Part shown: positions 34,664 through 43,202 of the stretch, piece by piece
Layout of the letters: each line of letters begins with the position of its first letter
Position numbering within the stretch: the first letter of the stretch is position 1
Assembly: GCF_007754155.1 (NCBI RefSeq)
Contig: NZ_CP037423.1
Coordinates: forward strand, 4,464,001 to 4,528,000
DNA: 64,000 nucleotides
Source: Stieleria neptunia
Lineage (GTDB): Bacteria > Planctomycetota > Planctomycetia > Pirellulales > Pirellulaceae
Direction: 5' to 3'
The notes under the pieces: generated by a model
Databases searched by the model: none
The model's input: the letters and a program-made list of their open reading frames with translations, nothing else
What the model was told of the DNA's origin: nothing
Translations under genes and position numbers: made by a program

Positions 34664-35572
34664 TTACTCGACCCGGTCGTCGTCGACTGTGGCGAGGAAC
34701 TGGTCGATCAAACCTTCGGGGGCCTTGACGATGTGTCCGGGGCCCGGGAACCGGCCGCTTTTGACGTCCTCGATGTAGTCCCGGAACCCTTCAACTCGCT
34801 CCACTTGCATCGCCTGCTCCATCTTGAAGAGGTTGCGGTACTGTTTGGTGTGTCGCGGATAGGGAGGAGCGTGGTTGCCCAAAATGTCTTCGGCGAACAT
34901 GAATTGAATGTCACCGCCACTGCCGGCGCCGATCGACGAGGTCACCAGTCGGGTGCGGCTGGAGATTTGTGCGAGTAACTCGGCCGGGACGACTTCCACT
35001 TCAACCGCCCAGGCGCCTGCTTCGTCAAACGATTGAATCTGCTCGAATACCCAGAGGGCCTCTTCGATGGTCTTGCCGACCGCCCTAAGCCCTCCCGTCC
35101 AGGTGCTCAAGCGGGGCACGAGGCCGGCGTGAGCTTCGACAGGAATTCCGGCATCCGCAACCGCTCGAATGAACTCGGGTCCCCATTGGCACATGATTCC
35201 GTCGGCGCCCAGTTCCATGGCGTCGTAGCCCGCGCGGACCGCTTCCGCCGCGGTCGCAATCTTGGTCAACCCGATACAGAAGGTCATGAAGGTATGCGGC
35301 GCCGCGCTTCGGATCGCAATCGCATCGGCGGGATTCCCCGGATCAAACTTGACTTTCAGCGTATCGATTCCGGCCTCTTCCGCCGCCGCCGCCTCGCTGG
35401 TTGCAAACGGCATGGTCTCGGTGAGAACCGTTTTGCCTTTCAGGTCTTGAAGGTGCTTGATCGTGTGGTTGCGGGTTGCATAGGCCCCGCCAAGGGTCAT
35501 GGTCCGGTGTAATCCTCGCTTGTGCGCGTCTCTGGGAGGCAATGCGTTCGGTGGTTTTCCGTCAGATTTCAT
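34664..35572 (-). CDS. PanB-like 3-methyl-2-oxobutanoate hydroxymethyltransferase family protein
   Basis: A 302-residue (beta/alpha)8-type protein. Segments typical of PanB are VRAGYDAMELGADGIMCQWG, GIPVEAHAGLVP, KTIEEALWVFEQIQSFDEAG, then AVEVEVVPAELLAQISSRT and SSIGAGSGGDIQFMFAEDILG. Canonical PanB makes ketopantoate from 2-oxoisovalerate in pantothenate synthesis. Here the first metal-binding box (usually VGDSLGM) is replaced by KVKFDPGN, so it may be a paralogue with another substrate. No other pantothenate genes adjoin it. Confidence 0.75.
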   Translation of the reverse strand: MKSDGKPPNALPPRDAHKRGLHRTMTLGGAYATRNHTIKHLQDLKGKTVLTETMPFATSEAAAAEEAGIDTLKVKFDPGNPADAIAIRSAAPHTFMTFCIGLTKIATAAEAVRAGYDAMELGADGIMCQWGPEFIRAVADAGIPVEAHAGLVPRLSTWTGGLRAVGKTIEEALWVFEQIQSFDEAGAWAVEVEVVPAELLAQISSRTRLVTSSIGAGSGGDIQFMFAEDILGNHAPPYPRHTKQYRNLFKMEQAMQVERVEGFRDYIEDVKSGRFPGPGHIVKAPEGLIDQFLATVDDDRVE

Positions 35573-35680
35573 GGGTTTGATTTTCGGTTCCAGAGAGTTG
35601 TTTTGACGAGCCGGGTGGATGGCACCCGTTTCCCCAATTTACACCGGGGAAGCAGACGTCGGCTTCGTCTCCCGGCTTTT

Positions 35681-35711
35681 CCATTTTTCTGCCCGCGATT
35701 TTTCTGCCATC
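35681..35711. repeat. Right half of the hairpin element
   Basis: Only the outer right arm is present: CCATTTTTCTGCCC followed by GCGATTTTTCTGCCATC. No left arm precedes it. It lies in the 269-bp gap between the PanB-like and EcsC genes. Orientation fits the complete copies and the isolated left half at 17850. Confidence 0.7.
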
Positions 35712-35841
35712 CCCGTTTTCTCTCGCGGTAGCGCACCGGGATTTTCGCCGTGATTCCATCCGATCGCTGCCGGTTGCGGGTACGTTATAGATGGCGGGCC
35801 CGGTCGACGATGCCGGGCGAGATTCATCACCAACCGATTGA

Positions 35842-36672
35842 ATGACTGAGACTGAGATGACGAACGACTTGATCCGCGTCGGGCTTTCGGAAGAAGCGTT
35901 GAGCGAATTGCGTGAGGCCAAGCGGGTGCTGGAGCACCACGGGATCGCGGATCGTTTGACCGAGTTGGTCGGGGCGCCGATCACGGCGTCGTTGAAGATG
36001 CTGCCCGATGCGGCCGAAGGCATGATCCACAGCGCGATCGAAAAGTCGCTGCGGGTGGCGCTCGATGCCGCAGTCAAGACGCTCGGTGAGGGAGCCGAGA
36101 AGGGTCGAAAACCCAAATTGCTGACGCACAAGTTGTTGGCAGGGCTGAGTGGTGCCGCCGGCGGGGCGCTCGGTGGTGCCACGATCGCGGCGGAACTACC
36201 GGTCTCGACGGTGTTGATCTTACGAAGTGTCGCGGACATCGCGCGCAGCGAAGGCGAAGACCTGGCTGAGATCGAGACACGTCTCGCGTGTCTGGAAGTC
36301 TTTGCCCTGGATCCCGGTAAACCGTCGGACGTCAATGACGATACCGAGATCGGTTACTTTGCGGTCCGGGCAGCGATGGCAAAGCAAATCAAGGACGCAT
36401 CGCAGTACATCGTCAAGAATGGATTGGCCGATTCAGCCGCACCGCCGCTGGTTAGGTTGATCGCCCAGATCGGCAAACGATTCGGGATCGTCGTCAGCGA
36501 AAAAATCGCCGCGCAGGCCATTCCCGTGATCGGGGCCGTCGGCGGGGCGTTGATCAACAGCTACTTCATCGATCATTACCAGGATCTGGCCCGGGCACAC
36601 TTCACGATCCGACGGCTCGAACGCACCCACGGGGAAGCCCCCGTGCGCGAGGCCTATCGGCGGCTGGGTTGA
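35842..36672 (+). CDS. EcsC-family protein
   Basis: A 276-residue protein. It has the EcsC pattern: LLAGLSGAAGGALGGATIAA, then PVSTVLILRSVADIARSEGE, DLAEIETRLACLEVFAL, and a C-terminal AIPVIGAVGGALINSYFIDH followed by YQDLARAHFTIRRLE. The Gly-rich segments probably associate with membrane. EcsC is named for its place beside an ABC transporter in Bacillus; the molecular role is not settled. It appears to be transcribed alone. Confidence 0.85.
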   Translation: MTETEMTNDLIRVGLSEEALSELREAKRVLEHHGIADRLTELVGAPITASLKMLPDAAEGMIHSAIEKSLRVALDAAVKTLGEGAEKGRKPKLLTHKLLAGLSGAAGGALGGATIAAELPVSTVLILRSVADIARSEGEDLAEIETRLACLEVFALDPGKPSDVNDDTEIGYFAVRAAMAKQIKDASQYIVKNGLADSAAPPLVRLIAQIGKRFGIVVSEKIAAQAIPVIGAVGGALINSYFIDHYQDLARAHFTIRRLERTHGEAPVREAYRRLG

Positions 36673-36911
36673 GATTTGTTGGTCAAACGATGGGCATATC
36701 GAAAGCGTGTTTTTTTCGTCTGTTGACGGGATGGTTCACGTGGCGGGGGCTACATAAGAGAGACACTGAGATACTGATCAGAGAGATCGGCAGAATAGCG
36801 TGGACAGATGTCTAAGATTGAAGGGGGCAATCCAATTCGGTCCAATCCCAGTGATCCTGGAGGATGGGACGACTGGAAATGCGATTCCAAGTGAATTGAC
36901 TTAATATGGGC

Positions 36912-38648
36912 TTATCCTGCAACTGCTGATTTGGCTTCTTCTCGAAGCCCTTCCGATGTCCTGAACTGCTCGGCTTCGGGTTCAAGCCTAAAGGTAAATA
37001 GCCCATGTAGATCTGAGACGGCGTCGCGTATTTCATCGAGCGTCACGTAGAAGAACTCTCGTCGGAGATTCACAAGATTCACTCGACGATCTTCAAAGTA
37101 CTTGTGAAGGGAGTTCTCCAGTTTTGGAGCATCTTCTGAATAGATCATTGCATGAACATCAAACGGAAACGGTACAGACGCGTCCCCGAGCTCCTTCACA
37201 CGATCAAGAGGCTCAAGTCGTCTGGTCATGCCAATTTTGTACACATCTTTACCCATCGTTCCTACATTTGAGAGGACGTAGACATGACCCGATTTTGTGA
37301 GCTGGGCTCGCGCGATCGCCTTTGCTTTCCGATCGAGTGCTTCCTTCAATTCCTCTTCTAATTTTTGAACGAGTTTTTCGAGTTTATCGTTGTGCTTTCC
37401 GTGCTGATCCGCAAGTTCTTGCCGTGCTTTCTCAAGCGCAGTCGTTTTGGTTGCCTCGTCCTTTTCAGCAGCTTCCTGGCCTTTTTTGATTTCCTTTTCG
37501 GCTTTCTCTTCTTCTCGGATCAGTTCTCGCTGCTCACGCTCTCGTTCTTTCTCCTCCTGCTTCTGCGCCTCGTATTCATAATTTAAATATAATTCCTGCA
37601 ATTTCAGTTGTTCGTATCGTGGAGAAAATGAGATGTCATTGGACTTGCCCAGTTTGTTAATCATCTCAAAGCACTTCTTGATTCGCTTTTCACTCGCCTC
37701 TACATTACGAAAGGTGACCTTGGCGATAATTCCATCGCATTCTCCGTTGACCGCCCTTAGCATAAGCTTGATGTTTTGGTTGGTCATGGTTCGCCCCTTT
37801 GCCTCGCTCCCACCTACCGACCAAGCTGTTTCGCATACGCAAGCAGTCTTCTCACGAATCATCTCTTTCTGTTGCGTAGTACAGTCTTTTATTGCGTCGC
37901 GATATCTCTCACTATGATCGAAGTTGAATTTTGGGTGATAGACGCCAAAAGACTGCATCTCTGCGGCGTCGTCAACGAGATCCAGCTCTTTTCTTCGATT
38001 TTCCAGTTCGCTCTCTAAGGAATCTATCTGCTGATTTAGTTTGTTCGCACGCTCGTTCTGTTCACGCTCCATTTCTTGAATAGCAGTGTCTAACGCAGCT
38101 TGGCGATCCTCAATTTTCGCGTTGAGTTTTTCAATTGAATCGCAGCCATCCTTGTACATCTGCAGGCTCTTCAGTTGCGAGTTGAGTGAGTCTCGCTTTG
38201 TTTTCAACTTGACTGCTTGATCACGGTAGATTACTGCCTCCGACTTGATGCTTTCAGACTTGGCGGAAAGTTCGGCAACGCGTTTCTCGGCATCCTTCTT
38301 GATCTGCTCTGCGTGGGCTTCCGCATCGTCAATCGTGACGTACCGTTTGAGCCTTTCTTTTAGCGACTGAATTTGTTCGTGTGCCCCGGCAAGTTCGGCT
38401 GTTGTACGTTCCGAGTGGCTTTGGCATACAGCCAGTTGCGTCTTTACCTCAGACGAAGTTTCGCGATGACGATCAATCTCTTGCCGCAAATCTGCGATTA
38501 CTTTTTCCTTCGAACCGAGGTCGAGAGCCAATCCGTGACACTCATTCTTTTTCAAGCGGTTTGAAGTAGCCAGGCTTGTGATGATCAAGAGCGAAGTTGA
38601 GACGACCGCAATGATCGCGAAAACCAGAATAAGTTCGAGAAATGACAT
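36912..38648 (-). CDS. Membrane-anchored coiled-coil protein with DUF4041 and GIY-YIG (T5orf172/MUG113) domains
   Basis: A 578-residue protein. One N-terminal transmembrane helix (LELILVFAIIAVVSTSLLII) is followed by long coiled coil (about 40-235), the DUF4041 region (AWSVGGSEAKGRTMTNQNIK, LMLRAVNGECDGIIAKV, KRIKKCFEMINKLG; about 280-345), a second Glu/Lys coiled coil, and a C-terminal GIY-YIG-related domain (GHVYVLSNVG, VYKIGMTRRLEPLDRVKELG, about 460-545). The family is frequent in phages, prophages and defence islands; a DNA-nicking role is possible. The gene is visibly AT-richer than its neighbours, which suggests acquisition. Confidence 0.85.
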   Translation of the reverse strand: MSFLELILVFAIIAVVSTSLLIITSLATSNRLKKNECHGLALDLGSKEKVIADLRQEIDRHRETSSEVKTQLAVCQSHSERTTAELAGAHEQIQSLKERLKRYVTIDDAEAHAEQIKKDAEKRVAELSAKSESIKSEAVIYRDQAVKLKTKRDSLNSQLKSLQMYKDGCDSIEKLNAKIEDRQAALDTAIQEMEREQNERANKLNQQIDSLESELENRRKELDLVDDAAEMQSFGVYHPKFNFDHSERYRDAIKDCTTQQKEMIREKTACVCETAWSVGGSEAKGRTMTNQNIKLMLRAVNGECDGIIAKVTFRNVEASEKRIKKCFEMINKLGKSNDISFSPRYEQLKLQELYLNYEYEAQKQEEKEREREQRELIREEEKAEKEIKKGQEAAEKDEATKTTALEKARQELADQHGKHNDKLEKLVQKLEEELKEALDRKAKAIARAQLTKSGHVYVLSNVGTMGKDVYKIGMTRRLEPLDRVKELGDASVPFPFDVHAMIYSEDAPKLENSLHKYFEDRRVNLVNLRREFFYVTLDEIRDAVSDLHGLFTFRLEPEAEQFRTSEGLREEAKSAVAG

Positions 38649-38815
38649 GCCTAATTCCCAAATGTGAGCAGCGATGGGTCAGAGATGCGGTGCGGTCGTC
38701 TCTGAACGCATCGAGCAAGATTGCGAGATCGCGGCGAAGCGGGTTGTATGGCGCGAGCGGTCATGCGGCGCGCGGCCGCTTCGGCCGCGATCGTCTTGTT
38801 TTCCTAACTCGCGTT

Positions 38816-39766
38816 TCAACGCCGACGTCGTCGAGGCACCATGCAGCAGCCCGCAACGGCGCCAAAAATCAGCAGCGATGATGGTTCGGGCACCGCGTTG
38901 AATTGAGCGTTGCTGATCGTCACGTTGTCGAAGTAAATCCCGTTCCCAGAAGTTCCGGGGGCTGCGCTACCCCTGGCTACAAACGCGAGCGAGTCCACGG
39001 CGTGCGGACCAGAAACCTGGCTCGCGGCGTTGGCGAAATACGATTCCCATGTCGTGCCGGTATGAACCAGTGTCCCATCGACCAGGATATTGACGATGTC
39101 ATTGCCCATTTCGCTGCCGGGCGCTCCGGGCCCCAATCCGTCAACGAATTCGATATACATTTCAACGGTGTGCCAGTCCGAATAGCTGAGCCCCGTCACC
39201 AACGGCGTTCCGTTGAACGCGACACCTGTCGTGTCAAAAAAGTTCAAATCGAATCCGCCCGCATTCCCGCCGTCGATTCCGACATACGACATTCGGTGCG
39301 GGCTTTGCGACGCCGCGGGCGAAAGCGACAGAAACAGATCGGGTTGCGCCCCGCCGGTGGCCGACTTAAAATCCCAAGCAGCATGGAAGTACTTGCTTCC
39401 TGCGGTGGCCGAGGAGAGCGGTGGGTTGTTCGGCGTTGTGTGGTCGGTTCCATAGTCGTTGTAGAGACCGGCGCCGGTTTCCCCAGCGGCGACCGCGGGT
39501 CGATGGGAAAAGGTCTGGTCGCTGAATGAGGTCGACGTGACGGCGTTGGACATCCGCAAGACCTGATTGCCGGTTCCATCATCGACAACCGCTTCATCGT
39601 AGGGAAATGTTGAGTTGCCGAAAGAGTCTTCGACCGTCCACCCTCCCTGTCCGTTGACACTTGTGTTGGGGGTGAACGAATCAAAGGTGACAACACCGGC
39701 ATGGGCGTTGGCGGAAATCAACACCGAGACGATCGTGATCGAAAGCGAGAGTAACGTAACTTTCAT
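38816..39766 (-). CDS. PEP-CTERM exported protein
   Basis: A 316-residue protein with a signal peptide (LLSLSITIVSVLISANAHA). The body is a beta-rich, Gly/Ser/Thr-rich domain (FDSFTPNTSVNGQGGWTVED, WHTVEMYIEFVDG) that looks like a concanavalin-type lectin or laminin-G fold. The C-terminus is VPEPSSLLIFGAVAGCCMV followed by RRRRR, the PEP-CTERM sorting signal recognised by an exosortase. It is expected in the envelope or an extracellular matrix. No exosortase gene is in the window. Confidence 0.85.
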   Translation of the reverse strand: MKVTLLSLSITIVSVLISANAHAGVVTFDSFTPNTSVNGQGGWTVEDSFGNSTFPYDEAVVDDGTGNQVLRMSNAVTSTSFSDQTFSHRPAVAAGETGAGLYNDYGTDHTTPNNPPLSSATAGSKYFHAAWDFKSATGGAQPDLFLSLSPAASQSPHRMSYVGIDGGNAGGFDLNFFDTTGVAFNGTPLVTGLSYSDWHTVEMYIEFVDGLGPGAPGSEMGNDIVNILVDGTLVHTGTTWESYFANAASQVSGPHAVDSLAFVARGSAAPGTSGNGIYFDNVTISNAQFNAVPEPSSLLIFGAVAGCCMVPRRRRR

Positions 39767-40381
39767 CAGGGAAACTCCGATGCAAAAGTGGGGAGGGGTG
39801 GAAAGGCAGGTTCAAGCACCGTGGATTCTTGGGTGGCGGTTGGGACAGTCACCTGCCGACAGTCGGCCGCGTGCGCCATCGGAATGACAAGGATCTTGCT
39901 CTGGCAGGGAGGGCCAAAGCACGATGAGTCTCGTCACGGCGACCGGTGAGCCTTCTGTTCGACACGCCGCTCCTTTGGGAGCGGCCAGGAAGCCATTGGG
40001 AGGGGTGTTCAGTCGCCCCTCTGCGGGGCTGCTGTCCGAATGTAGCTAAGGTGGGAGGCGAACACAAGCATTTGAGCGAGACTATCTGTACATGAGGTGG
40101 TCATCGATCCACACTTCGAGCAGGTTGTCGGCGCAACGAGTGATCGCGAGATGGCTGGTGATCAGCTGCGGCGCGAATCGGGGGAACCGCTTTGTTCAAC
40201 CCCGTTGGGACGTCAATTGCATCAGTGGCAAAGTTGACCGTAGCGGAAGTCGTCAAGACTTTTGCAGCGCCGACCCTCTCTGGCGTTTGCTTGCTGCGCA
40301 AACGCCGTCTCTCCCAGAGGGAGAGAGACTAAATGGGTTGCCACGACGCGGTGGGGTGTGAAAGGCATCCGCAGCGAAATC
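39767..40381. other. 615-bp intergenic region upstream of the PEP-CTERM gene
   Basis: No gene is supported. It carries small hairpins (for example GCCGCTCC/GGAGCGGC near 39970) and the repeat at 40268-40340. The promoter of the PEP-CTERM gene should be near 39770-39900 on the minus strand. Confidence 0.4.
40268..40340. repeat. Double-hairpin intergenic repeat, copy A
   Basis: Two adjacent stems: GGCGTTTGC/GCAAACGCC and GTCTCTCCC/GGGAGAGAC. The whole about 75-bp unit recurs in inverted orientation at 63290-63365 with only a few differences. It lies at the 3' end of the kinase gene, so it may be a transcript-end structure. Confidence 0.8.
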
Positions 40382-42670
40382 TCAAGACCGTGCGTCTTCG
40401 TCGTCCCCGGTCTCGTCGTTGGTGGTGACGTCGATGGTTTGGTCCAGGGGCGTCATCGGCCCGACGCCGCTCAAGGAGGCGTTGAGCGGACCGGTGATCG
40501 GTGTGTTGTTGGGAGTGCTGATCGGTGCGCGTTGCAAACCTCGTTCGTGTCGTCCCCACCAGCGGTCGCCGTCTTCGATCGTCCATTGCCCGGCGGCTTG
40601 GCAGCGGGAAAGCTGCAGTTCCAGGTCGCGTGCCGTCTGCGGTCGCTTGGCCCGTGTCTTTTCCAGGCAGCCCATGATCGCGTCTTCCAACTGGGCGGAG
40701 ACATTGATCTTGGACCGTTTGGACGGCAGCACCGGTGATTCTTCCAGATGTTTTTGCAACAGTTGGGCAATCCCCTCGGCTTCGAACACCGGTTTGCCGG
40801 TCAGCAAAAAGTACCCGATCGCGCCGACGGCGTAGATGTCGGTGCTGGAATCGACGGTCATCGGTGCTTGGATCGCTTCGGGTGACATGTAGAGCGGGGT
40901 TCCGGTCAACATCCCATCGTCCGATTGTTTCTGACGATCCTCTTGATCGATCGCCTTGACCAAACCGAAATCCAGCACCTTGATCAGATCCGGTTGGCAG
41001 CCGCGTCGATTGAGCATCACGTTGGCGGGTTTGACGTCACGGTGGACCAGCCCGTTGGAATGCGCCTCGAACAACGAACCACAGATTTGCGTCAGGATAT
41101 GAATGATTCTGGCTTCTGGCTGAGGTCCATATTGATTGACAAGCTGTTGCAGATCGATTCCGTCTAGGTACTCCATCGCGTAGTAGAAGACGCCCTCGGG
41201 TGTTCGGCCGTAGTCGTAGATCGCGATCGTGTTGGGGTGGTTCAGCTGGCAGGTGATTTGGACTTCGCGTTCAAACCGGGCGATCGAGCCTTCGTTGACC
41301 TTGTCGGCGTGCAGCAATTTGATCGCGGTGGGGCGCCGGAGCATGGAGTGTCGGCCTTTGTAGACCACGCCCATGCCACCTTCGCCGAGTTTTTGTTCCA
41401 ACGTGTATTGTCCCAGTTGCTGGGCTTCGATCACGGCCTCGCGGGCTTGACGCTGCAATCGCGCGACGATGATGGTAAACACAAAGATCGCAATCGCGCT
41501 GGCGATCAACAACGTATAGATGGCAAGGAAGGCGCGTTGCAGAATCACGAGCGGCCGAAACGCCTGGGCGGAATCCACTTCCATCGCGACACCGATTTCG
41601 TACTTCGGCAACCAGGTCCAGGCACCGATCACGGTGACGCCACGGTAGTCGCGGTACCCATCGACATCCACACCGGATTGCCCTTCGATCGCCGTCGCAG
41701 CCAGCTTGGTCAGTGGCAGTTGGCTACGACGGACGTTCGGGCGAAACCCTCGTGTCATGTCATCGCCGGGGTCGCGGACCAGCAATTGCAACATGGATCG
41801 CGAGCCCGCTTGGTCGGGCAACAGGCCGAGCAGGATCAGTTCCTCGTCGAAACGGCTGTTGGAAATCATCACGCCCGCGGAATCAAAGGCGTAGGACTCG
41901 CCCGAAGATCCGACCCGCCCCAGTTGCAGGATTTCGGTGAACTCGCGTTCCGGAGGGATCTGCAACGCCAACACGCCGACGACTTGAAACGACGCGTCAC
42001 GCACGGGGGCGCAGACATACATCGTGGGCACCCCGATCCGCGTCTGACCGCTGCTGTTTTTGAGCATCACGACGCTGGGAAAGGGCGTCGAAACGAACGT
42101 CTCGCCTTCGAGTGCGCGGTCCAGAAAATGGTCGTACTCGTCGATCCCCGACTGACCGATCAGCGACGCGTGAGAGGACGAGAGAATTCGTTTGCGATTG
42201 TCCGCCAGCAGGAAGCCGACGAAATCGTGTGCCGCAAGTGCGGGGGCAAGTTCCGTGGCCAGCTGACGGTGCAGTTCCGATTCGGCTCCGATCGCAGCCG
42301 GCGTTCCGGCCTCCGGGGTTTCCAGCAGCTTGTAAACGGTCTGTCGGACCTGGCTGTCGTTGGCCAAGGATTCGGCGGTCGATTCTTGGACCGCGAACCA
42401 TTTGACCAGCATTTCCGACTCCAGTTCCACCAACGTCTGCAGCCCCGAGCTGACGTTGCCCTTGATCGTCGTTTCGATGGCATGGCGAACAAAAAAGCCG
42501 ACGATCGACAGCAGCACCACCGCCACAATCGGCCAGACCCAAAGCTGTTTCTTGAGGAACAATCCCGTTCGGGTGATCGTGCTGGAGACGCTCTGCGACG
42601 CCCAGGTCATGTGCGCCTGGGGCGGTTTGGCGGCACGGTTGGGGCGGCGGAAACGTTTCAGCGGGTTCAT
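40382..42670 (-). CDS. Membrane Ser/Thr protein kinase with extracellular Cache domain
   Basis: A 762-residue protein. One transmembrane helix at about 43-62 leads into a periplasmic double-Cache-like sensor (about 65-380, with ILQLGRVGSSGESYAFDSAG) and a second helix (about 383-408). The cytoplasmic PASTA-free kinase has LGEGGMGVVYKGR (ATP loop), AIKLL (Lys about 447), HRDVKPANVMLN (about 543), VLDFGLVKA (about 568) and GTPLYMSPEAI (activation segment). All catalytic residues are present. The C-terminal tail is Thr/Pro-rich. It probably senses a small ligand outside the cytoplasmic membrane and phosphorylates an unknown target. No sigma factor gene is adjacent. Confidence 0.92.
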   Translation of the reverse strand: MNPLKRFRRPNRAAKPPQAHMTWASQSVSSTITRTGLFLKKQLWVWPIVAVVLLSIVGFFVRHAIETTIKGNVSSGLQTLVELESEMLVKWFAVQESTAESLANDSQVRQTVYKLLETPEAGTPAAIGAESELHRQLATELAPALAAHDFVGFLLADNRKRILSSSHASLIGQSGIDEYDHFLDRALEGETFVSTPFPSVVMLKNSSGQTRIGVPTMYVCAPVRDASFQVVGVLALQIPPEREFTEILQLGRVGSSGESYAFDSAGVMISNSRFDEELILLGLLPDQAGSRSMLQLLVRDPGDDMTRGFRPNVRRSQLPLTKLAATAIEGQSGVDVDGYRDYRGVTVIGAWTWLPKYEIGVAMEVDSAQAFRPLVILQRAFLAIYTLLIASAIAIFVFTIIVARLQRQAREAVIEAQQLGQYTLEQKLGEGGMGVVYKGRHSMLRRPTAIKLLHADKVNEGSIARFEREVQITCQLNHPNTIAIYDYGRTPEGVFYYAMEYLDGIDLQQLVNQYGPQPEARIIHILTQICGSLFEAHSNGLVHRDVKPANVMLNRRGCQPDLIKVLDFGLVKAIDQEDRQKQSDDGMLTGTPLYMSPEAIQAPMTVDSSTDIYAVGAIGYFLLTGKPVFEAEGIAQLLQKHLEESPVLPSKRSKINVSAQLEDAIMGCLEKTRAKRPQTARDLELQLSRCQAAGQWTIEDGDRWWGRHERGLQRAPISTPNNTPITGPLNASLSGVGPMTPLDQTIDVTTNDETGDDEDARS

Positions 42671-43202
42671 TGCGATAGCGGGGGAGCGTTGATCGGGCCC
42701 AGGAGAAGACGCTTAGATTAGTCTGAATTGCGAAAAGGGCTTTGGTTTTCTCGGTTCCGCAGGGGGGCGGCGTCGCGGGCTGTCGATTTTGTGAGCCGCG
42801 CGCGCCCCGCGTAAGCGGCCGGGCACTGCGACGCTGCCCGAGGCCTGACGGCCAGCGGCTCACCATTGACTCAGCAGATCCCGATTAAATCGACAGCCCG
42901 CTCGCGGCTTACCGCCAACGAATGCTTCACAGTGTCGCCCGCCAGGGAGGGGGACTTCAGATGCGTGGACACCGATGCCCGGCACGGCGATGGAGACGAC
43001 GGAACAGCCGCGGTCGATGCGCGCGAACTCGCTTGGCACCCGGCGAATGGGCCGCCGATTTCTAGTATAATTGGCTGTCGTGATAGATGATTCGCGTCCG
43101 TCACCCAACCCGATTCGCCTCTTTGCTGCATCACGCGTTTCGCGTCGTCTTTCCCGCAATCCCATGTCTCTGCATTCGCTTCCGACTCAAGGAATTCCTC
43201 CG
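42671..43202. other. 532-bp intergenic region, divergent promoters
   Basis: It lies between the leftward kinase gene and the rightward oxidoreductase gene. It is GC-rich at 42770-42860, with GCGCGC-type runs. A TATAAT (43066-43071) sits about 130 bp before the oxidoreductase start and could be a -10 box, but no matching -35 at normal spacing is clear. Confidence 0.4.

Noticed and set aside
39770..40080. Riboswitch upstream of the PEP-CTERM gene
   Set aside because: Some hairpins are present, but no recognisable riboswitch core could be matched.
41237..42721. 494-codon plus-strand frame
   Set aside because: Antisense to the Ser/Thr kinase; His/Gln/Arg-rich shadow composition.
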